Part shown: positions 12,720 through 25,400 of the stretch, piece by piece
Position numbering within the stretch: the stretch's first letter is position 1
How the letters are laid out: each line of letters starts with the position of its first letter
NCBI GenBank assembly: GCA_951812925.1
Contig: OX638371.1
Coordinates: forward strand, 930,001 to 994,000
Source: Calliopum simillimum
Lineage: Eukaryota > Arthropoda > Insecta > Diptera > Lauxaniidae
DNA length: 64,000 bases
Direction: 5' to 3'
Position numbers and translations under genes: made by a program
The notes under the pieces: generated by a model
Database searches by the model: none
Told to the model about the DNA's origin: nothing
What the model saw: the letters and a program-made list of their open reading frames with translations, nothing else

Positions 12720-14640
12720 GTGATTTGTGGACCTTTTCTGTTGGCAGACCCACCTCTTATCCAATTTTATTACAAATATTCTTTCATTTATTTTGTTTAA
12801 ATAGTTGAGATCATTGCAACTTTTAAATGAGATATTTATATATTTATATATATATATCTTTTAGTTGTTTAATTGCATCATTCATAAGTTTTTTAAAAGC
12901 TTCGATTTTTATAAATCAGTTCTTATCATCCAAATCTCAAATTTGCCCCAATGTGTGAAGATGAAACCGCTTAACAAAAATCCAAGCGGCTACAAAATAA
13001 ATGCTCACGCCAAGAGTTATTCGAGTAGAACTGCTTTCCATATGCAAACAAGTGCACAATGACATACACACACACAACATACCTACACACAAGCATTCGT
13101 ACTTTTCCATAAAGTAGCTTTTTGTATGCAGAAATAATGTCCTAGTCAGAAATTTATTTGACCAAATCATAAAATATAATGATCATAATCAATCTTGTAA
13201 TAATTTTTTTTTTGTCGAATTAAAAAAAGAAAAAAATTAACTAACACATAAATAATCTCGCAACATTTAATTAAATTTCACTCATACGAGTAAGTCCCGT
13301 ATTGCAAGGCTCGATAGGCAGGCTGAAAACAAGAATTTGCCTTACAAAACCTTTAGGACAAAAATGACAATGATAGAAAAAGGTCGGAAATAAGTTTAGA
13401 AAACTATCAGGGTCATCCCCTACCCTTTCATACGTTTTAGGTCCATTTTTATACAAAAAAAATAAAAAATACTGCACGCATCCCTACAGATTTCAGCAAT
13501 CATTTTTTTTTTTTTTTTTAAACTGAACCGAAACTCCTAAGAGAAAAAAGTTAAAGTCATTTTAAAATAATTTTAATCACGTTTAACATGTCGTATGCGT
13601 AACATTTGATTAACATGGGGAAAGAATTTTCTTATTAATATTTTTCTGCACTTTCTGCGGTCGTGAGCATTCAAAATGATAGAAAAAAGTGAAAAATATT
13701 TCAAGGAAAAAACAAAATTTGACCGAAAAGTACAAGTATCTGTTCAATAAATTGTTGAAGTTACCAAAATTTTTCACTGGGTTTGCAGAATTGTTGCCGT
13801 AGATTCGCCTGTTTTTGATAAGCTCTCGCTTATTTTTCATTTTATTTTACATATTTTAGTTTTATTTTTTTAGTGCTCAAGTGCGTGCATTCTTTTACAA
13901 TTTATTATGAAATTCCATTCATCATCCTTTTTTTAGTAACTGCAATAAAATGTTGCTGCTATTGCTGTTGCTGCCACACAACAGGCAGTACCTACTGCAA
14001 CAAATTAAAGAGCCGCACACTGCGTTGGCTAGTGGGCAAAAATCAAAATTTTTTGTGACTCGAAACCTAACCGACAGGTAATTGTATCAATAAAATAAAA
14101 ACAAAATATTTAGGGGAAAAACTCAGTTTTGGCTACGCTGTGACACTTCAAAGTTGAGATATTTTTCAAAAAAAATCATGTTTTATTCACTTCGTTTTGG
14201 GTTCTCTTAAACAAATAATTATCAAAAATTTGTGTTTTGATTAAACTTAGCGAAGTAAATTTTTTTGTTATAAATAATATTTGAGTAAATAAATAAAATA
14301 GAAAAATTTTTCAAAAAATATAATTTGATATATATTGTACTGACTTTAATATATGATATTATCAAATGAAAAACTTCAGAAGTTGACAAATTTCGATAAA
14401 AAAAAAAAAAACATATCTTATAAAAATAAGTGCCGTTTTTTTTCTCAATCTACTAGTTCAAATTCTATATAATCAAGAACTGCAAATAACTTTTCCTACT
14501 TCGTCCTACAAATATTTTTTTTCTTTTTTTAAAAAATGCTTAAAACGAAAAATTTGTATGAAATATAAAATTTATGTCGAAATTTTTTTTTTTGTTTTTA
14601 TGAACACAAATGGTCTCACAAGTACAAAAAACATTATTTC
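12720..14640. other. Gene-free stretch
   Basis: No gene recognised. Poly-T/poly-A tracts (13500-13520, 14399-14413) and a TGCTGC/TTGCTG patch near 13950-13975 are the only visible features. Confidence 0.45.
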
Positions 14641-14646
14641 TACTAC

Positions 14647-15547
14647 GTAGAGTAGAACGGGGCAATGTCGTGCACTCAACTTTGACATGCTCGTAAAGCC
14701 GTACATCTCAAGCGAATGCAACGAGTAAGCATCCGATCGAAAGATAATTTCGTTGGTTACATCCATGTGTAACAACATTTGTGTAGCGAGAAATTGTGTT
14801 TGTGTAAGTGAAGAAAAAACAAATGTGGACGACATTACCCCCCTCAAAATTTGTGGGGTAATGTCGTGCATTGTTTTCCGAGTATAGTAAAGGTACCAAA
14901 ATGTGTGAGAAATCATAGGTAGTGGTTCTATTAGTGGAGATTTAGCATTATCATGTATTTATTCATTATTATACAAGTGTGAAGTACATAATATGTTGTG
15001 TAGAGTAGAACGGGGCAATGTCGTGCACTCAACTTTGACATGCTCGTAAAGCTGTACATCTCAAGCGAATGCAACGAGTAAGCATCCGATCGAAAGATAA
15101 TTTCATTGGTTACATCCATGTGTAACAACATTTGTGTAGCGAGAAATTGTGTTTGTGTAAGTGAATGTGCACGACATTACCCCAATGGTCGTTTTAAAAG
15201 TCAACTTCGATAACTCGGTGAAGCCCAAAATTTTTTTCGAAAACCAAATACTTCTTTTCTTTGGCAAGATATTTCGTTTCAGAAAACACTTACCTGGTAT
15301 ATTTTCCCGGAAGGAAAATTATTTTTCTGACCCGATAAAAAAAACACTTTTATCGTCCCGAAGGCGTGCGTTTTGAAAAAAAGGTTACTCTGTAGAAACG
15401 AACTGGTGAAAATTGCTAGTATTATATGCATAAGCTCAGTAGGTCAGCAGGTCCCTACCTTACGAACAGTTGGTAAATCATTCAATTCTTTGGGCTAATA
15501 CAGCTAATACATTACCCCCTGCACGACATTACCCCGTTCTACTCTAC
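14647..15547. mobile_element. Composite MITE with GTAGAGTAGAACGGGG ends
   Basis: The end sequence GTAGAGTAGAACGGGGCAAT occurs at 14647 and again at 15000, each followed by a near-identical block of about 165 bp. The inverted end closes at 15547. The smaller unit 15000-15547 has both termini; 14647-14999 looks like a second, right-truncated copy in direct orientation. The motif GGGGTAATGTCGTGCA or its complement recurs about six times (near 14664, 14832, 14857, 15016, 15168, 15520). No target duplication or transposase was found. Confidence 0.75.
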
Positions 15548-15893
15548 ATTTCATTTGTTAACATAAAACATTACTTTTTCATCATCGTTATATATGGACC
15601 TTAAGAAAATCGTCCTAAATACCTGGTTTTAAGCAAAACTATAAAGTTTACAACAAATCTGAGATCATTTTTGAGCTCAACGACCCCAAATTACTTATAG
15701 TACCAAATTTCATCGATATCCAAACACTCCTTCTATTTTTGACCATTGTTTGTATGGGCTCAACGCACTGTGAGCCGCAGGATTTTTTTTTTTGTCTTTG
15801 AAAAGCTCTCACTTGTTTTGCAATTTTTTAAAAAATGTAATGTATTTTCATTTTCACATAAGAAAAAAAAAATTGAATCATTCACATGAATTA
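15548..15893. other. Gene-free spacer
   Basis: AT-rich, with no gene or assignable repeat seen. Confidence 0.4.
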
Positions 15894-16930
15894 TGTACAT
15901 TAGACTGGTTCAAAAATTAAAAATGTTCGAAACAAGTCGAAAAGTCAAAAGTTATTGGAAAAAGTCGAAAATATTCCAATTGCATAAAAAAAATTGAAAA
16001 AGTCGATAGAAACATGTCAATTATTTTTTAATGTATTAATTAGCCAAGCAAACTAAACGAAGGAGCAAAGTATAGCATTTAACGTGGTTTACTTATATGG
16101 CAGGTAGCACGCCCCTCCAATATGTATGTCGATCACATTTAGTTCAGAAAAACCGTTGCAAAATGTGAAATGAAATGAAACGATTTAGATTTGACAGGTT
16201 AAGCGGATATTCTGAAGGCAAAGGAGGACAACGGAGGATCGGAAGCTATTCTGATAAATTCAGCAGATATATGTTTTGTAAGTCCGTGGCAAGAGATTTG
16301 AAAGAAAATTCTTCAGACTTGTATTTTATTATTATTTTTGAAATGTTATCAAAAATAAATGTTTCTTTTAATGGCTATGAATTCTATTTGTTTTTACTGC
16401 TATTCACGTACCACATGCTATTGAAGTTATTAACCGCAAATATGTGTTATTTTCGATTTTAATTTTGTGACGTGACATATGGAGAAGGGGGTTTGTCTGG
16501 AAAAATGTGACCATTTGCGACAAGGGGGAGGGGTTCCAAAATCCTCTGAAAAACCGTGACGTCCTTTATGGACCCCTAAGCATACAATCTTAGATCGTGC
16601 TATTTACGAGTAGGCAAGGGAGTGTATACGGGTATGAGACACCTTCGGGTATGAGACAATTGATTTTTTCTATGATGCAAAATTAATATTGCCAATCTGA
16701 CTACTGTCGAACTGTCCTCTTACTATGACCAAGTTTTTAAGCCAACACCGAAGTAAAAAGATCTATTGCTTATTTTAGTTACACACCTTAGGTCGCAACT
16801 CGACTGTAAAAAGTTTTTAAGATCTGTTTAAAAGTGTTATATTTTTGATTTAATCAGCTGAAAATGGAAAGTGTCGTGCATCTTTATATCTTATTTGTGA
16901 TTCGATGTGGGTTTGTGCAAATATAAATCG

Positions 16931-18303
16931 TTAGTTTAGTTTAGTTTTAGTTTAGTTTATTTAAGTAAGTAATTAGTACATAAGAAATTTTTCTTTTAGG
17001 TACAACAATCGAGTGGATAAATAGATAATATAAATCATTTTAATTAAGATTAATATATAGGTTAAAGAACTGAGATAAAAAATTAATTATTAATAATAAC
17101 ATACATATATAAATAAAATCACATAATAAGCAGCAGTTAAGGTAAAGAAGAAAAATAGTTAAATATTAAATGCTTAAAGTTATTCCGTTCAGATACAATC
17201 TTTATGTCTCTTGGAAGGGAATTCCAGAGACGAGTAGCGTTAACGAAAAACAGTTTTGTAGAGTTGAGGTATCTAAATGTTGGCAAAATTAAACTCACAT
17301 TTCGAGATGATCGACAGAAATTTAGTTTATAGTATAGATATTGGGGTGTTTTTGTGTATATAATGTTGTGCAAAAAGACACAATATAATATATAATATTG
17401 CAGTTAAGTACCCGATAGCTATAGGATGAAATGTTTTCAAACCTATTAACACCATATACATAGCGGGCTGCGTTATTGTACGCGACTTGTAATTTGTGAA
17501 GGGAGCGTGAGTCGAACTTGCATAAACTACTTCAGAGTATGTTATTATTGGAACTATAAATTGTGCAACTAAACGCCTTCTAGTTTCAATAGGTACAAAC
17601 GCAGATGTCATCCTTAAATTTCGCAACGTGGAATAGATTTTACCCACAACACCATTCATATGATCTTCACAACCTAATGTAGAATTAATCCGAAACCCAA
17701 GGTTCGTAGCCCTGTTGACAAATTTTAGCTCATTGTTGTCAAGAAGAACAGGTCGCAAATCATTTGAAGGGTAGCTTGTTTTAGAAATTGGCAAAACGTA
17801 AGATTTTGATGGATTTAAGCTAAGCTTATTTTGAACGGCCCATTTGCAAACCCTGACCAGGTCTTCATTTAATCTGAAGCCCAAATTCTCGATAAGACCA
17901 ATCGGGCGTGATATATAAAGCTGCAGATCGTCGGCATATGCATGCATAGTAACATTTTTACAAATTGAAAAAATGTCATCCACAAATAAAGTGAATAAAA
18001 GTGGACTTAATACTGAACCTTGTGGAACTCCACTACCAGTGGACTGGTGCGTTGAATATGTGTGCCCGACTTTAACCCTTTGCGTTCTGCCTGTAAGATA
18101 ATTATTTACCAATTCAACAGCAGTGTTTGAAAAGCCAAAGTAATATCTGAGTTTTCGGCATAATAAAGTATGATTTACACTGTTGAAAGCTTTCGTGAAG
18201 TCTAGAAGGCAAAGCAAGGTTATACACCCTTCATCATAGGAGCTTCTTATGTCATCCAGAATTTTCACAACTGCTGTTGAGCAACTATGCCCTGGCTTTT
18301 CTT
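16931..18303 (-). pseudogene. 5'-truncated LINE with decayed reverse transcriptase
   Basis: On the minus strand, translation opens at the KPGHS motif of a non-LTR reverse transcriptase and runs through DFTKAFNSVNH, the GVPQGSVLSPLLF block and the catalytic YADD motif (frame 17327-18268). A frameshift near 17500 moves the palm/thumb tail into another frame (KLQVAYNNAARYVYG), and the usual C-terminal RLWNSLP motif is in the frame at 17137-17373. The 3' end has a tail of CTAAA-like repeats (16931-16969). Everything upstream of KPGHS, including any endonuclease and ORF1, is missing. This is typical of target-primed 5' truncation. The RT looks Jockey/CR1-like, but the clade is not resolved. It cannot be functional. 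Confidence 0.88.
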
Positions 18304-18458
18304 AAAAAGTGTCATGTATCCGGGTATGAGACACTTTTTTTTCGAACCCAAATCATGTGCAACTGCCAAATATGAATCAAGGTTTGTGTTTACGTACAGT
18401 TATGGTGTTTTTATTTCATATTTTCTGATTTTCATTGCATTTTTCTAGGTGTCTCATA

Positions 18459-18622
18459 CAGTGGCGGATCCAGCACTGTCAAGAGGGGGGGCCGATGGAC
18501 TACACTTCTAGATAATAACAGAATGATTTTAAAATCTTTGCTTATAATTTTTAAAAAATGTATTCACTTAGTTTGAGAGGGAGGGCCGATCGGCCCCAAC
18601 ATCCCCCCTGGATCCGCCACTG
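18459..18622. mobile_element. hAT MITE with perfect 8-bp duplication
   Basis: Element of 164 bp. Ends CAGTGGCGGATCCAG and CTGGATCCGCCACTG are perfect inverted repeats. The 8-mer GTCTCATA flanks both sides (18451-18458 and 18623-18630). It was inserted in one of the GTCTCATACCCGG repeat units of the host element. No coding capacity. Confidence 0.95.
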
Positions 18623-19355
18623 GTCTCATACCCGGATACAAAATTTGTAACAATATGGACATTTTTTCTTTCGAAGCAAAATCTAGTGCAACTATCAAAT
18701 ATCAATATTAATGCAGCGAAAAGTGAATAAAAGTTTGTGCTAACACACAGTTATGGGGTTTTTATTTCATATTTTATGATTTTCATTGCATTTTTCTAGG
18801 TGTCTCATACCCGGATACAAATTTTTAAATTGCGAAAAACATGTACTTATAAAATTGGATATAACTTTTGCATGTGATGAAATAACATTCTACTTTTTTT
18901 AAAAAAAAGTTGTGTGCATTTCTTACCTTTCGAAGGGTATACAAAACACCTGAAAAGATTTGACCAGTAAAAAGTTATGGCTTAAAAACAAAATCCGTCT
19001 CATACCCGGATACACTCCCTTGCATTAAAAATAAGCTTTTGGTGCTGGTGGAACGAAATTCTGATAAACTTTAATTTTTTTCCACACAAGTGTCAACCAG
19101 TCTAATGTACACACTTAAAATAAGTGGTTTTTAATGTATTTTGCAGGCTGTTTCTTAGAGGTTGTCCATTTATAAGTCATCCGTAGCTCGCAGGAAGGAG
19201 TAGAAGAAAGACAAACTACCAGGGGTAGTTTTAAATTTCCAGAACTATACCGAGTGGACGTTCTTTTTTTCTTATGTTATTACAATCGCAGAAATTTTTA
19301 TCAAATGCGCTTGGAAATATTTTTATTGTACCATATTATATTTCCTTTAAAATAA

Positions 19356-19731
19356 GGAAATGTCTATACGGGGCGTTCCGCGTACGCGAAAGCTCCTCTC
19401 TCTCTCTCAATTTACTCAATTAGCGTACGCGAAACTCAATTAGCGTACGCGAAATCCAGTGAAGTTTTTTCCCCCGGGGAACTTGATTAATTTATGTACT
19501 GATCCGCGGCCGAAGGCCGCCGCGAAGCCGATGTCGGATTTTTGGGAGTTTTAAATCCTGAGCTGCGGCCGCAGGCCGCCCACTTACCCCTACTTTTATG
19601 TAAAATTACTGTTGTAACGAAAATGCGTCCCGGGGGAAAAAACTTCACTGGATTTCGCGTACGCTAATTGAGTAAATTGAGAGAGAGAGAGGAGCTTTCG
19701 CGTACGCGGAACGCCCCGTATAGACAGACTC
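19356..19731. mobile_element. Foldback element B, copy 1
   Basis: Element of 376 bp with 9-bp duplications TTAAAATAA at 19347-19355 and 19732-19740. Inverted arms of about 100 bp run from TGTCTATACGGGGCGTTCCG through CGTACGCGAAA, a CTCTCTCTCTCAATTTACTC tract and TCCAGTGAAG to a CCCGGG block. The centre (about 19498-19620) is the GC-rich core also present in foldback A. No protein is encoded. Confidence 0.93.
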
Positions 19732-19740
19732 TTAAAATAA

Positions 19741-20300
19741 TGCACCTAACTCACCTTTGTTTAAGCTGCCTCGGCCTTAAGCAACACCGACAAAAAAAAG
19801 CATCGCAAACACGAAGCATTCGAAAAATCGATCTTATCGCCCGAAAGAAAATACCTGAAGTGCCGGCACTTATTTTCAATGATTTTGCATATATTTTATT
19901 ATTAGTTTTTATAACAATTAAAACACTTTGAAACACTATAAAACAAGATAGAAACTGGTATTAGTAATTCATATTAGAATTAACATTATTAATTTAAACG
20001 AAAATCACTAGAAAAAACTGCCTAAAATCCACTCTTTGTTTGAAAATTTTACGATCACGATCGCGCGGCGGAAGTTCCAGAAACAACTCTTCTGAAAATT
20101 AAATTGAACTGACGTTTGAAAACAGTGTTGCCGACATCAAAAAATTTAACACCCTAGATGTCGCACAGAAAAACCCATAACATTACACAAAGTCAATGGA
20201 AATCCCCCTAAAAATTTTCTAACGAAGCAAACAGATATATTACCAGATGCAGTTGCGTTCAGCCAAAGCTTTAAAAATCTGAAACAAAAATTACATTCAG
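19741..20300. other. Gene-free spacer
   Basis: No gene or repeat structure recognised. Confidence 0.4.
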
Positions 20301-20303
20301 CTT

Positions 20304-20559
20304 AATTGGACACCGTTATGCAATAACGAGTCAACCCTCAAACAAATTTTTTTCGACTTATGAACGCAGTTCGATTCTAAATATGAAGAAGTACCTCTTC
20401 TTAAAAATCGAACCTAAATATTGTTAATCAGAGGTTGAAAACAACAAAATTTGTTTGACATTTTCATATCATTTGTTTTACGACATCTACACTAAAACGT
20501 AAATATCACAAAACTAATTTCGAGTGGGTTGACTCGTTATTGCATAACACTGTCCAATT
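20304..20559. mobile_element. MITE with about 30-bp terminal inverted repeats
   Basis: The ends AATTGGACACCGTTATGCAA and AATTGGACAGTGTTATGCAA (other strand) pair on through CGAGTCAACCC. Length is about 256 bp. No target duplication was settled and no coding capacity is present. Confidence 0.8.
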
Positions 20560-20639
20560 TTACTTTATCAACACCTAATTATTTGTTTTTTTTTTTTAAT
20601 ACTAGTTTGATTTGTTAAGCTGAAAAATTGTGAAATCAA

Positions 20640-20780
20640 AAAGCTTCGTTCATATCTACTTCCGGAGATACAGCCATCGGAAAATCCGGATATATCTTTT
20701 ATAAAAATCGATATAAATTAAGAACACCTAGATGAATTTTAAAAATATTGGTGTCATGTGAAAGGTATTTTAACAAGATA
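20640..20780. repeat. Dispersed repeat, inverted copy at 60.9-61.1 kb
   Basis: The segment with CCGGAGATACAGCCATCGGA, TCTTTTATAAAA and AATATTGGTGTCA is matched, in inverse orientation and with divergence, by about 60960-61080. It is an old dispersed element of unknown type. Confidence 0.5.
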
Positions 20781-21196
20781 TTCAATAAAAATGCAATAAT
20801 TTCAATTTGAGTCATAGTTTTCGAGATATGAAAATTTTTTAAAAATGTAAACCTTTTTTTTTCAAAAGAACCGTTATGTTTTACAAAAAATTCACTATTC
20901 ACCCAGAAATTAAAAATTTTTATTTTATTCGGCAGCTCTACGGAAAACGTCTTTTTGTATCAAACTCTAAAAATGTCGAACAAAAACACAGAAATTAGAC
21001 GGAAATAAGCCCTTTTGTACGAAACTGCGATTTTTCATCACGATATCACTTGGAAAAATGTTTTTTTTTTTTGTGATGGACTTTAAGCTAGAGGATGAAT
21101 TTCAGCATGATAATGGATGGTTGTTTGATTTAAAAAAAAAAAAAATTATCCTAAATTGATTACCCAGTGTGCCAAACGGACTCGTTTCGAATCCGT

Positions 21197-22484
21197 AAGT
21201 AGTAAAGCTTACCCAATGTGCACAAAAACGGATGAGGATCCGTTTCGAACCCGTTACGAGTTCATAAAGGTATAAAAAACGTGATCCGCGGCAACAGATC
21301 CATTTAGAACCCGTAACGTACATCAAAAACGAATTCAAAACGCTGTGTTTAAATAAAAAAAAAACTTTTTGAAGAGCTTATTAGCGAATAAAAAAAAAAA
21401 ATAAATAAAAAGAAAAAAATTATCGATCCGGCTATGGTAGAATTCGAACCCGGGTTATTCCGCAGGGCGGGCCCGTTTCGAATCCGAAACTATTAAAAGC
21501 GAATCCGTTTTGAATTCGTATTTACATACATGTTAATGCTGCTTATAAAAAAAAAAAAAAAATGGTGAAGCGCTTATTTTTAATTAAAAAAAAAAACAAA
21601 ATAACAAAAAAAAAATACTAGCCCGACCGGGAGGCGAACCCAGGCTCCCGGGGTATTACTTTTTCATACACGAGACGTTAGACAACTAAGCTATTAGCCA
21701 ATATGATGTCGACATATCTGATGTAGACTTATCTGATGTTGAGATTCAAATTTTGTATTGATTAAACAAATTTCTGTTGTTTTTTTTATAATTATTCTGT
21801 GTTCTTTCTCTTCCCTTCTTTTGATAAAAAATATTATATGCTCAAATGTGGAATCAAAAACATTTCTTCAAAGTTTGAAAAGTTTACAAGAAATCATACG
21901 CAATAAAATAAAAAGATAAAAAAAAGCAAATCAAAAATATTTTTCTTATCATCATTAAAATTAATTAAAGCAAATCCGTTTTGAGTTCGTATTTGAAGTA
22001 TTTACGGATTCGAAATGGATTTATCCAGGTTTGAATCCTACCACGGGTGGATTTTTACCCTCTATTTTTCTTCCTTTTTTTCTTTTTATTTTATTTTTTA
22101 ATTGCTAATAAGCGCATCAAAACGGTTTTTTTCTGTAAATATACAGCATTAACATTTTTAAAAGCAAATCCGTTTTGAATTCGTTTTTACATACGTTTCG
22201 GATTCGAAACGGGCCCGCACTGCGGAATAACCCGGGTTCGAATTCTACCATAGGCGGATCGATAATTTTTTTCTTTTTATTTATTTTTTTTTTATTCGCT
22301 AAGAAGCTCTTCAAAAAGTTTTTTTTATCTAAATACAGCGTTTTGAATTCGTTTTTGATGTACGTTACGGGTTCGAAATGGATCCGTTGCCGCGGATCAC
22401 GTTTTTTATACCTTTATGAACTCGTAATGGGTTCGAAACGGATCCTCATCCGTTTTTGTGCCCATTGGGTAAGCTTTACTACTT
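21197..22484. mobile_element. tRNA-related foldback element, copy 1
   Basis: An inverted repeat extends from AAGTAGTAAAGCTTACCC at 21197 to its complement ending at 22484. The family's own end is CCCAATGTGCACAAAAACGG (21212-22469). The arms are about 350 bp and contain many TTCGAA-centred units (CCGTTTCGAAYCCGTAACG). B-box-like sites read GGTTCGAATTC at 21440-21450 (minus) and 22235-22245 (plus), and GGTTTGAATCC at 22028-22038 (plus). A tRNA-like block sits in the loop. No protein is encoded. A longer relative lies at 49677-51625. Confidence 0.85.
21619..21701 (-). repeat. tRNA-like block in foldback loop
   Basis: On the minus strand an A-box-like TAGCTTAGTTG (21683-21693) is followed by a B-box-like GGTTCGCCTCC (21630-21640). 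The T arm would be CTGGG/CCCGG around a 7-nt loop. The acceptor ends do not pair well, so this is not annotated as a functional tRNA. A diverged homologue occupies the same place in the second copy of the element. Confidence 0.6.
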
Positions 22485-25400
22485 TCATTATATAAATGAA
22501 AAATTGTTATTAAAAATTTTTACAAATAATCCGTGCTTTAGTGGATGAAACAAAAATAGTTGTAGCGTGGGCCCTTTTGTATATTTTTTTTTGTATAATC
22601 AATACTTCCTATTAATATATATAAAAAAATAAATTGCATTTTTTTTTTTTTTCCCTACGATATCTCGTATTTAACATGAAAAAACGTATTTTCAAAAACA
22701 AAATTATTGCGAGCAAAAATTTTGAACCCGCCCTATAGTGGTATCTAATACCATATCTGGTATCTAAAACATAAACGTGAAGGTTAGCACCATCGAAAAG
22801 ATACTTTTATTTTTGTGTTTGCATCTTTCGTTGCGAAAAAAAGAATGCACAAAAAAACAAAAAAACAAAGAACCACTAACTTGCAGGCATACACATACAT
22901 ATATACACGTATGTATGTAAATTGGTAGACATCAATAACAAGTGATCAGTCAATAACAAAGGCAAATTTTCTGATCATGTGGTTGTTGTTATGTTGTAGT
23001 ACGTTTTACATTGCGTGTATTTACAACGATTTGCACGTTGGGACAATAAGCAAAAGCAGTAGAGAAAATATGAGCATGCAGGTAGCGTCATTGAAGCATG
23101 CATTGTGCATTGCTAGACCTTTTTAGGACAATGGGTGTAAGTGGTGCAGAAAGAAAAGATGCCAAAAGTTTGATTTTCCTTTTGTTTCGTATGCTGCTAA
23201 TATTGATGATCGCCTGGTATGATAATGTATCTTGTAGAATGTAATTTTCACCCAAAGACCGTTTCGTTAGGGATTTCTTTTGATTTTCGCGATCTCATAT
23301 TCTTGGCCTTGGCCTTGGCCATGAAAGTTAAGGTTGTTGACCCACATTTTTTTTTGTGCTTAGGTAGATCGCAATATAAGACAGACTTTTTTGGTTTGAA
23401 TTTTAAGATTGGAATTTTTGAAATCACGCCAGGTCGGCCTTGACCATGAGGGTGGTTATTGACCCGTAGTCCCGCAATAGTTGGATCTTTGCAATAACAT
23501 GTTTACCAAAAAAAAATAGAATGTTTTTGCAAGTCTCCACAAAACTTTCATTGGGCGGATAAAGTTGGGACTGCAGAAAATCAAAGGTGTCGTCATGGCC
23601 TTAGATAGAATTTTAGTTCAGTTTTAAAATTACATTTCAATTCGGCGGTCGCTTGTTCATTCGATACTAAAAAGGTTACAAATTTTGTTAAAAAAAAAAA
23701 AAAAAAAAAATAATTAGAGTACTAGTGCCCGGTCGTAAGGACTTCGTCGTTGCGTTCTAAAAAAAAAGTCCTTTTAGTGGTTTTGTGGGAAAAAAAAAAA
23801 ATTAAACAAAAAAATTTAAGCAAAATTCGTTTCAATAAAACTTATAAAAAAAGAGGCTATGAAATAATTTACAGGCCATCAAAAAACAGAAAGCCCACAA
23901 AAATTGATAGCATAAGGCCTAGTGCAATTTAAAACAAGAAAAACATAAAATTAAATAAAAATAAGTGGCACTTATAATAAAGACGACTGGAGGTTTACAA
24001 CTGAGCGCAGAAGGACGATACAGGGCACAGCCAAAAATAAGGATTACTCCTAAAAGAAAAAGGATCTTAAGGTAGGAAAGAAAATATTTTTGTTTAAATA
24101 GATTTTAAATAGAGCGTTTCTTAGAGGGCGGTATAGCTTTGATAGAAATGGAATTTTTAGGGTTTTTTTTTTTTTTCTTTGCCAAAAGTGCACATAATTT
24201 TGTTCTTATTCAAAAATAGTGTGGGGTCCTGTAAAAGTTGCAAATGAAAAAAAAAAAAAATAGAAGAAATAAAGCAAAACTTCCAAAAGCTAAAATCTAA
24301 ATTTTTGTAGTTCTTATCAGTCTATGAAAGTGAAGTTATGCCGCCTGAAAAGTTAATGTCTCTCGATAGAGTCATTGCAAATGGAAAGGCAAATGAAGTC
24401 CCAATTCCGGGGTTTTATTTTCAGCGGGAAAAAGGACTCAACAGTGACCGCCAGGAAAAAGCAGATTTCAGGAGATTTACACAAGAAGATAAGTTCTATT
24501 TTGCAATGTTTTGCATTTATTTCCTTTTGGTCCCGCGGTAGATCCTTTTTATAAATTTTTATAATTTATTTTTGAAATATTCGACAAAATATTTTAAGTC
24601 GTCGAAAAATTTTAAAGGAAAAGCAGGTTATCAGGATTCCAGGTTGCAGTCACCAATATTATACGAGATTTCAGCAGATATACATACTTTTTCGTACAGT
24701 TAAAATTTGATTAAGCGGAAAAAAATATGTGATAAATTGTCTAAAGCTTATTTAAAATTTTGATAAAAAAATACTAATAAGTAGAAGGAAAATTTATAGC
24801 GTTATATTTATGTTGGTTAAGGACTAAGGTTAAGGTGTACCTTTAAGGAAATTTAATTTACAAAATTTTAAATAAAATTCTGTATGTATTTAAGTACGTT
24901 AGTGTTAGTTTTTTTTCTGTTATGTAGACCGCTACAACTAGTCAAAATCCTTTATATTAAATTCAGTTTTTTTTCGAACGATTTTCTTGTCTTTTTGCCC
25001 ATCGACCAAAGAGCTCTTAGGTGTTAGGGTATGAGAAAAAAAATATTAATATATAATTGGAAAAAAGAGAGATTTATAGGACAAATTTTTAAAGGCAAAT
25101 AAGGTATTTTGGCCCGTTGTGCAGGTCCCCCTAAAGGATCTTGCTTTTGTATTTAAGTATATTTAAGTATAAGGTTTCAATTCAGAATTGTTGTTCATTA
25201 CGGATGTGTGTGTAAATCATTTAGTTTTTTTCTGTATTAGTACATATTTATAACTTTTGTAATATAACTTTTTGAATGATTAAAGCTAACATTTAAATCG
25301 AACTTCCGTTTCCGTTCATTTACTTAGTTCCGGTTATTCTATCTCGCTTTGTGTTTGGAGACTCGCAATGATTTGCTAAATTGCGATTTTGGGGAAATGG

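Larger units (their letters stand above)
16614..19022. mobile_element. TIR element with GTATCCGGGTATGAGAC repeats
   Basis: Inverted ends GCAAGGGAGTGTATMCGGG lie at 16614 and 19022, continuing to TATGAGAC. Further copies of the motif GTATCCGGGTATGAGACA occur near 18315, 18622 and 18795, some inverted, and two shortened ones near 16640-16660. The CAAGGG end fits the hAT pattern, but the flanking 8-mers do not match. It is interrupted by a LINE and a MITE. Confidence 0.65.
15894..19111. mobile_element. Outer shell of a nested element stack
   Basis: A perfect 17-bp inverted repeat, TGTACATTAGACTGGTT, sits at 15894-15910 and 19095-19111. Between the ends lie another TIR element (16614-19022), a LINE remnant and a hAT MITE. 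Only 700 bp at the left and 90 bp at the right belong to the shell itself. Its superfamily is unknown and no target duplication was assigned. Confidence 0.6.

Noticed and set aside
21619..21701. Functional tRNA gene
   Set aside because: Box A and box B are plausible, but the acceptor ends do not pair and no anticodon arm could be assigned.
22175..22495. Open frame in the right arm of the foldback element
   Set aside because: The same peptide (NSFLMYVTGSKWI) appears wherever the arm repeats, at 21.1-21.3, 49.6-49.8 and 51.5 kb; it is arm DNA and not a gene.
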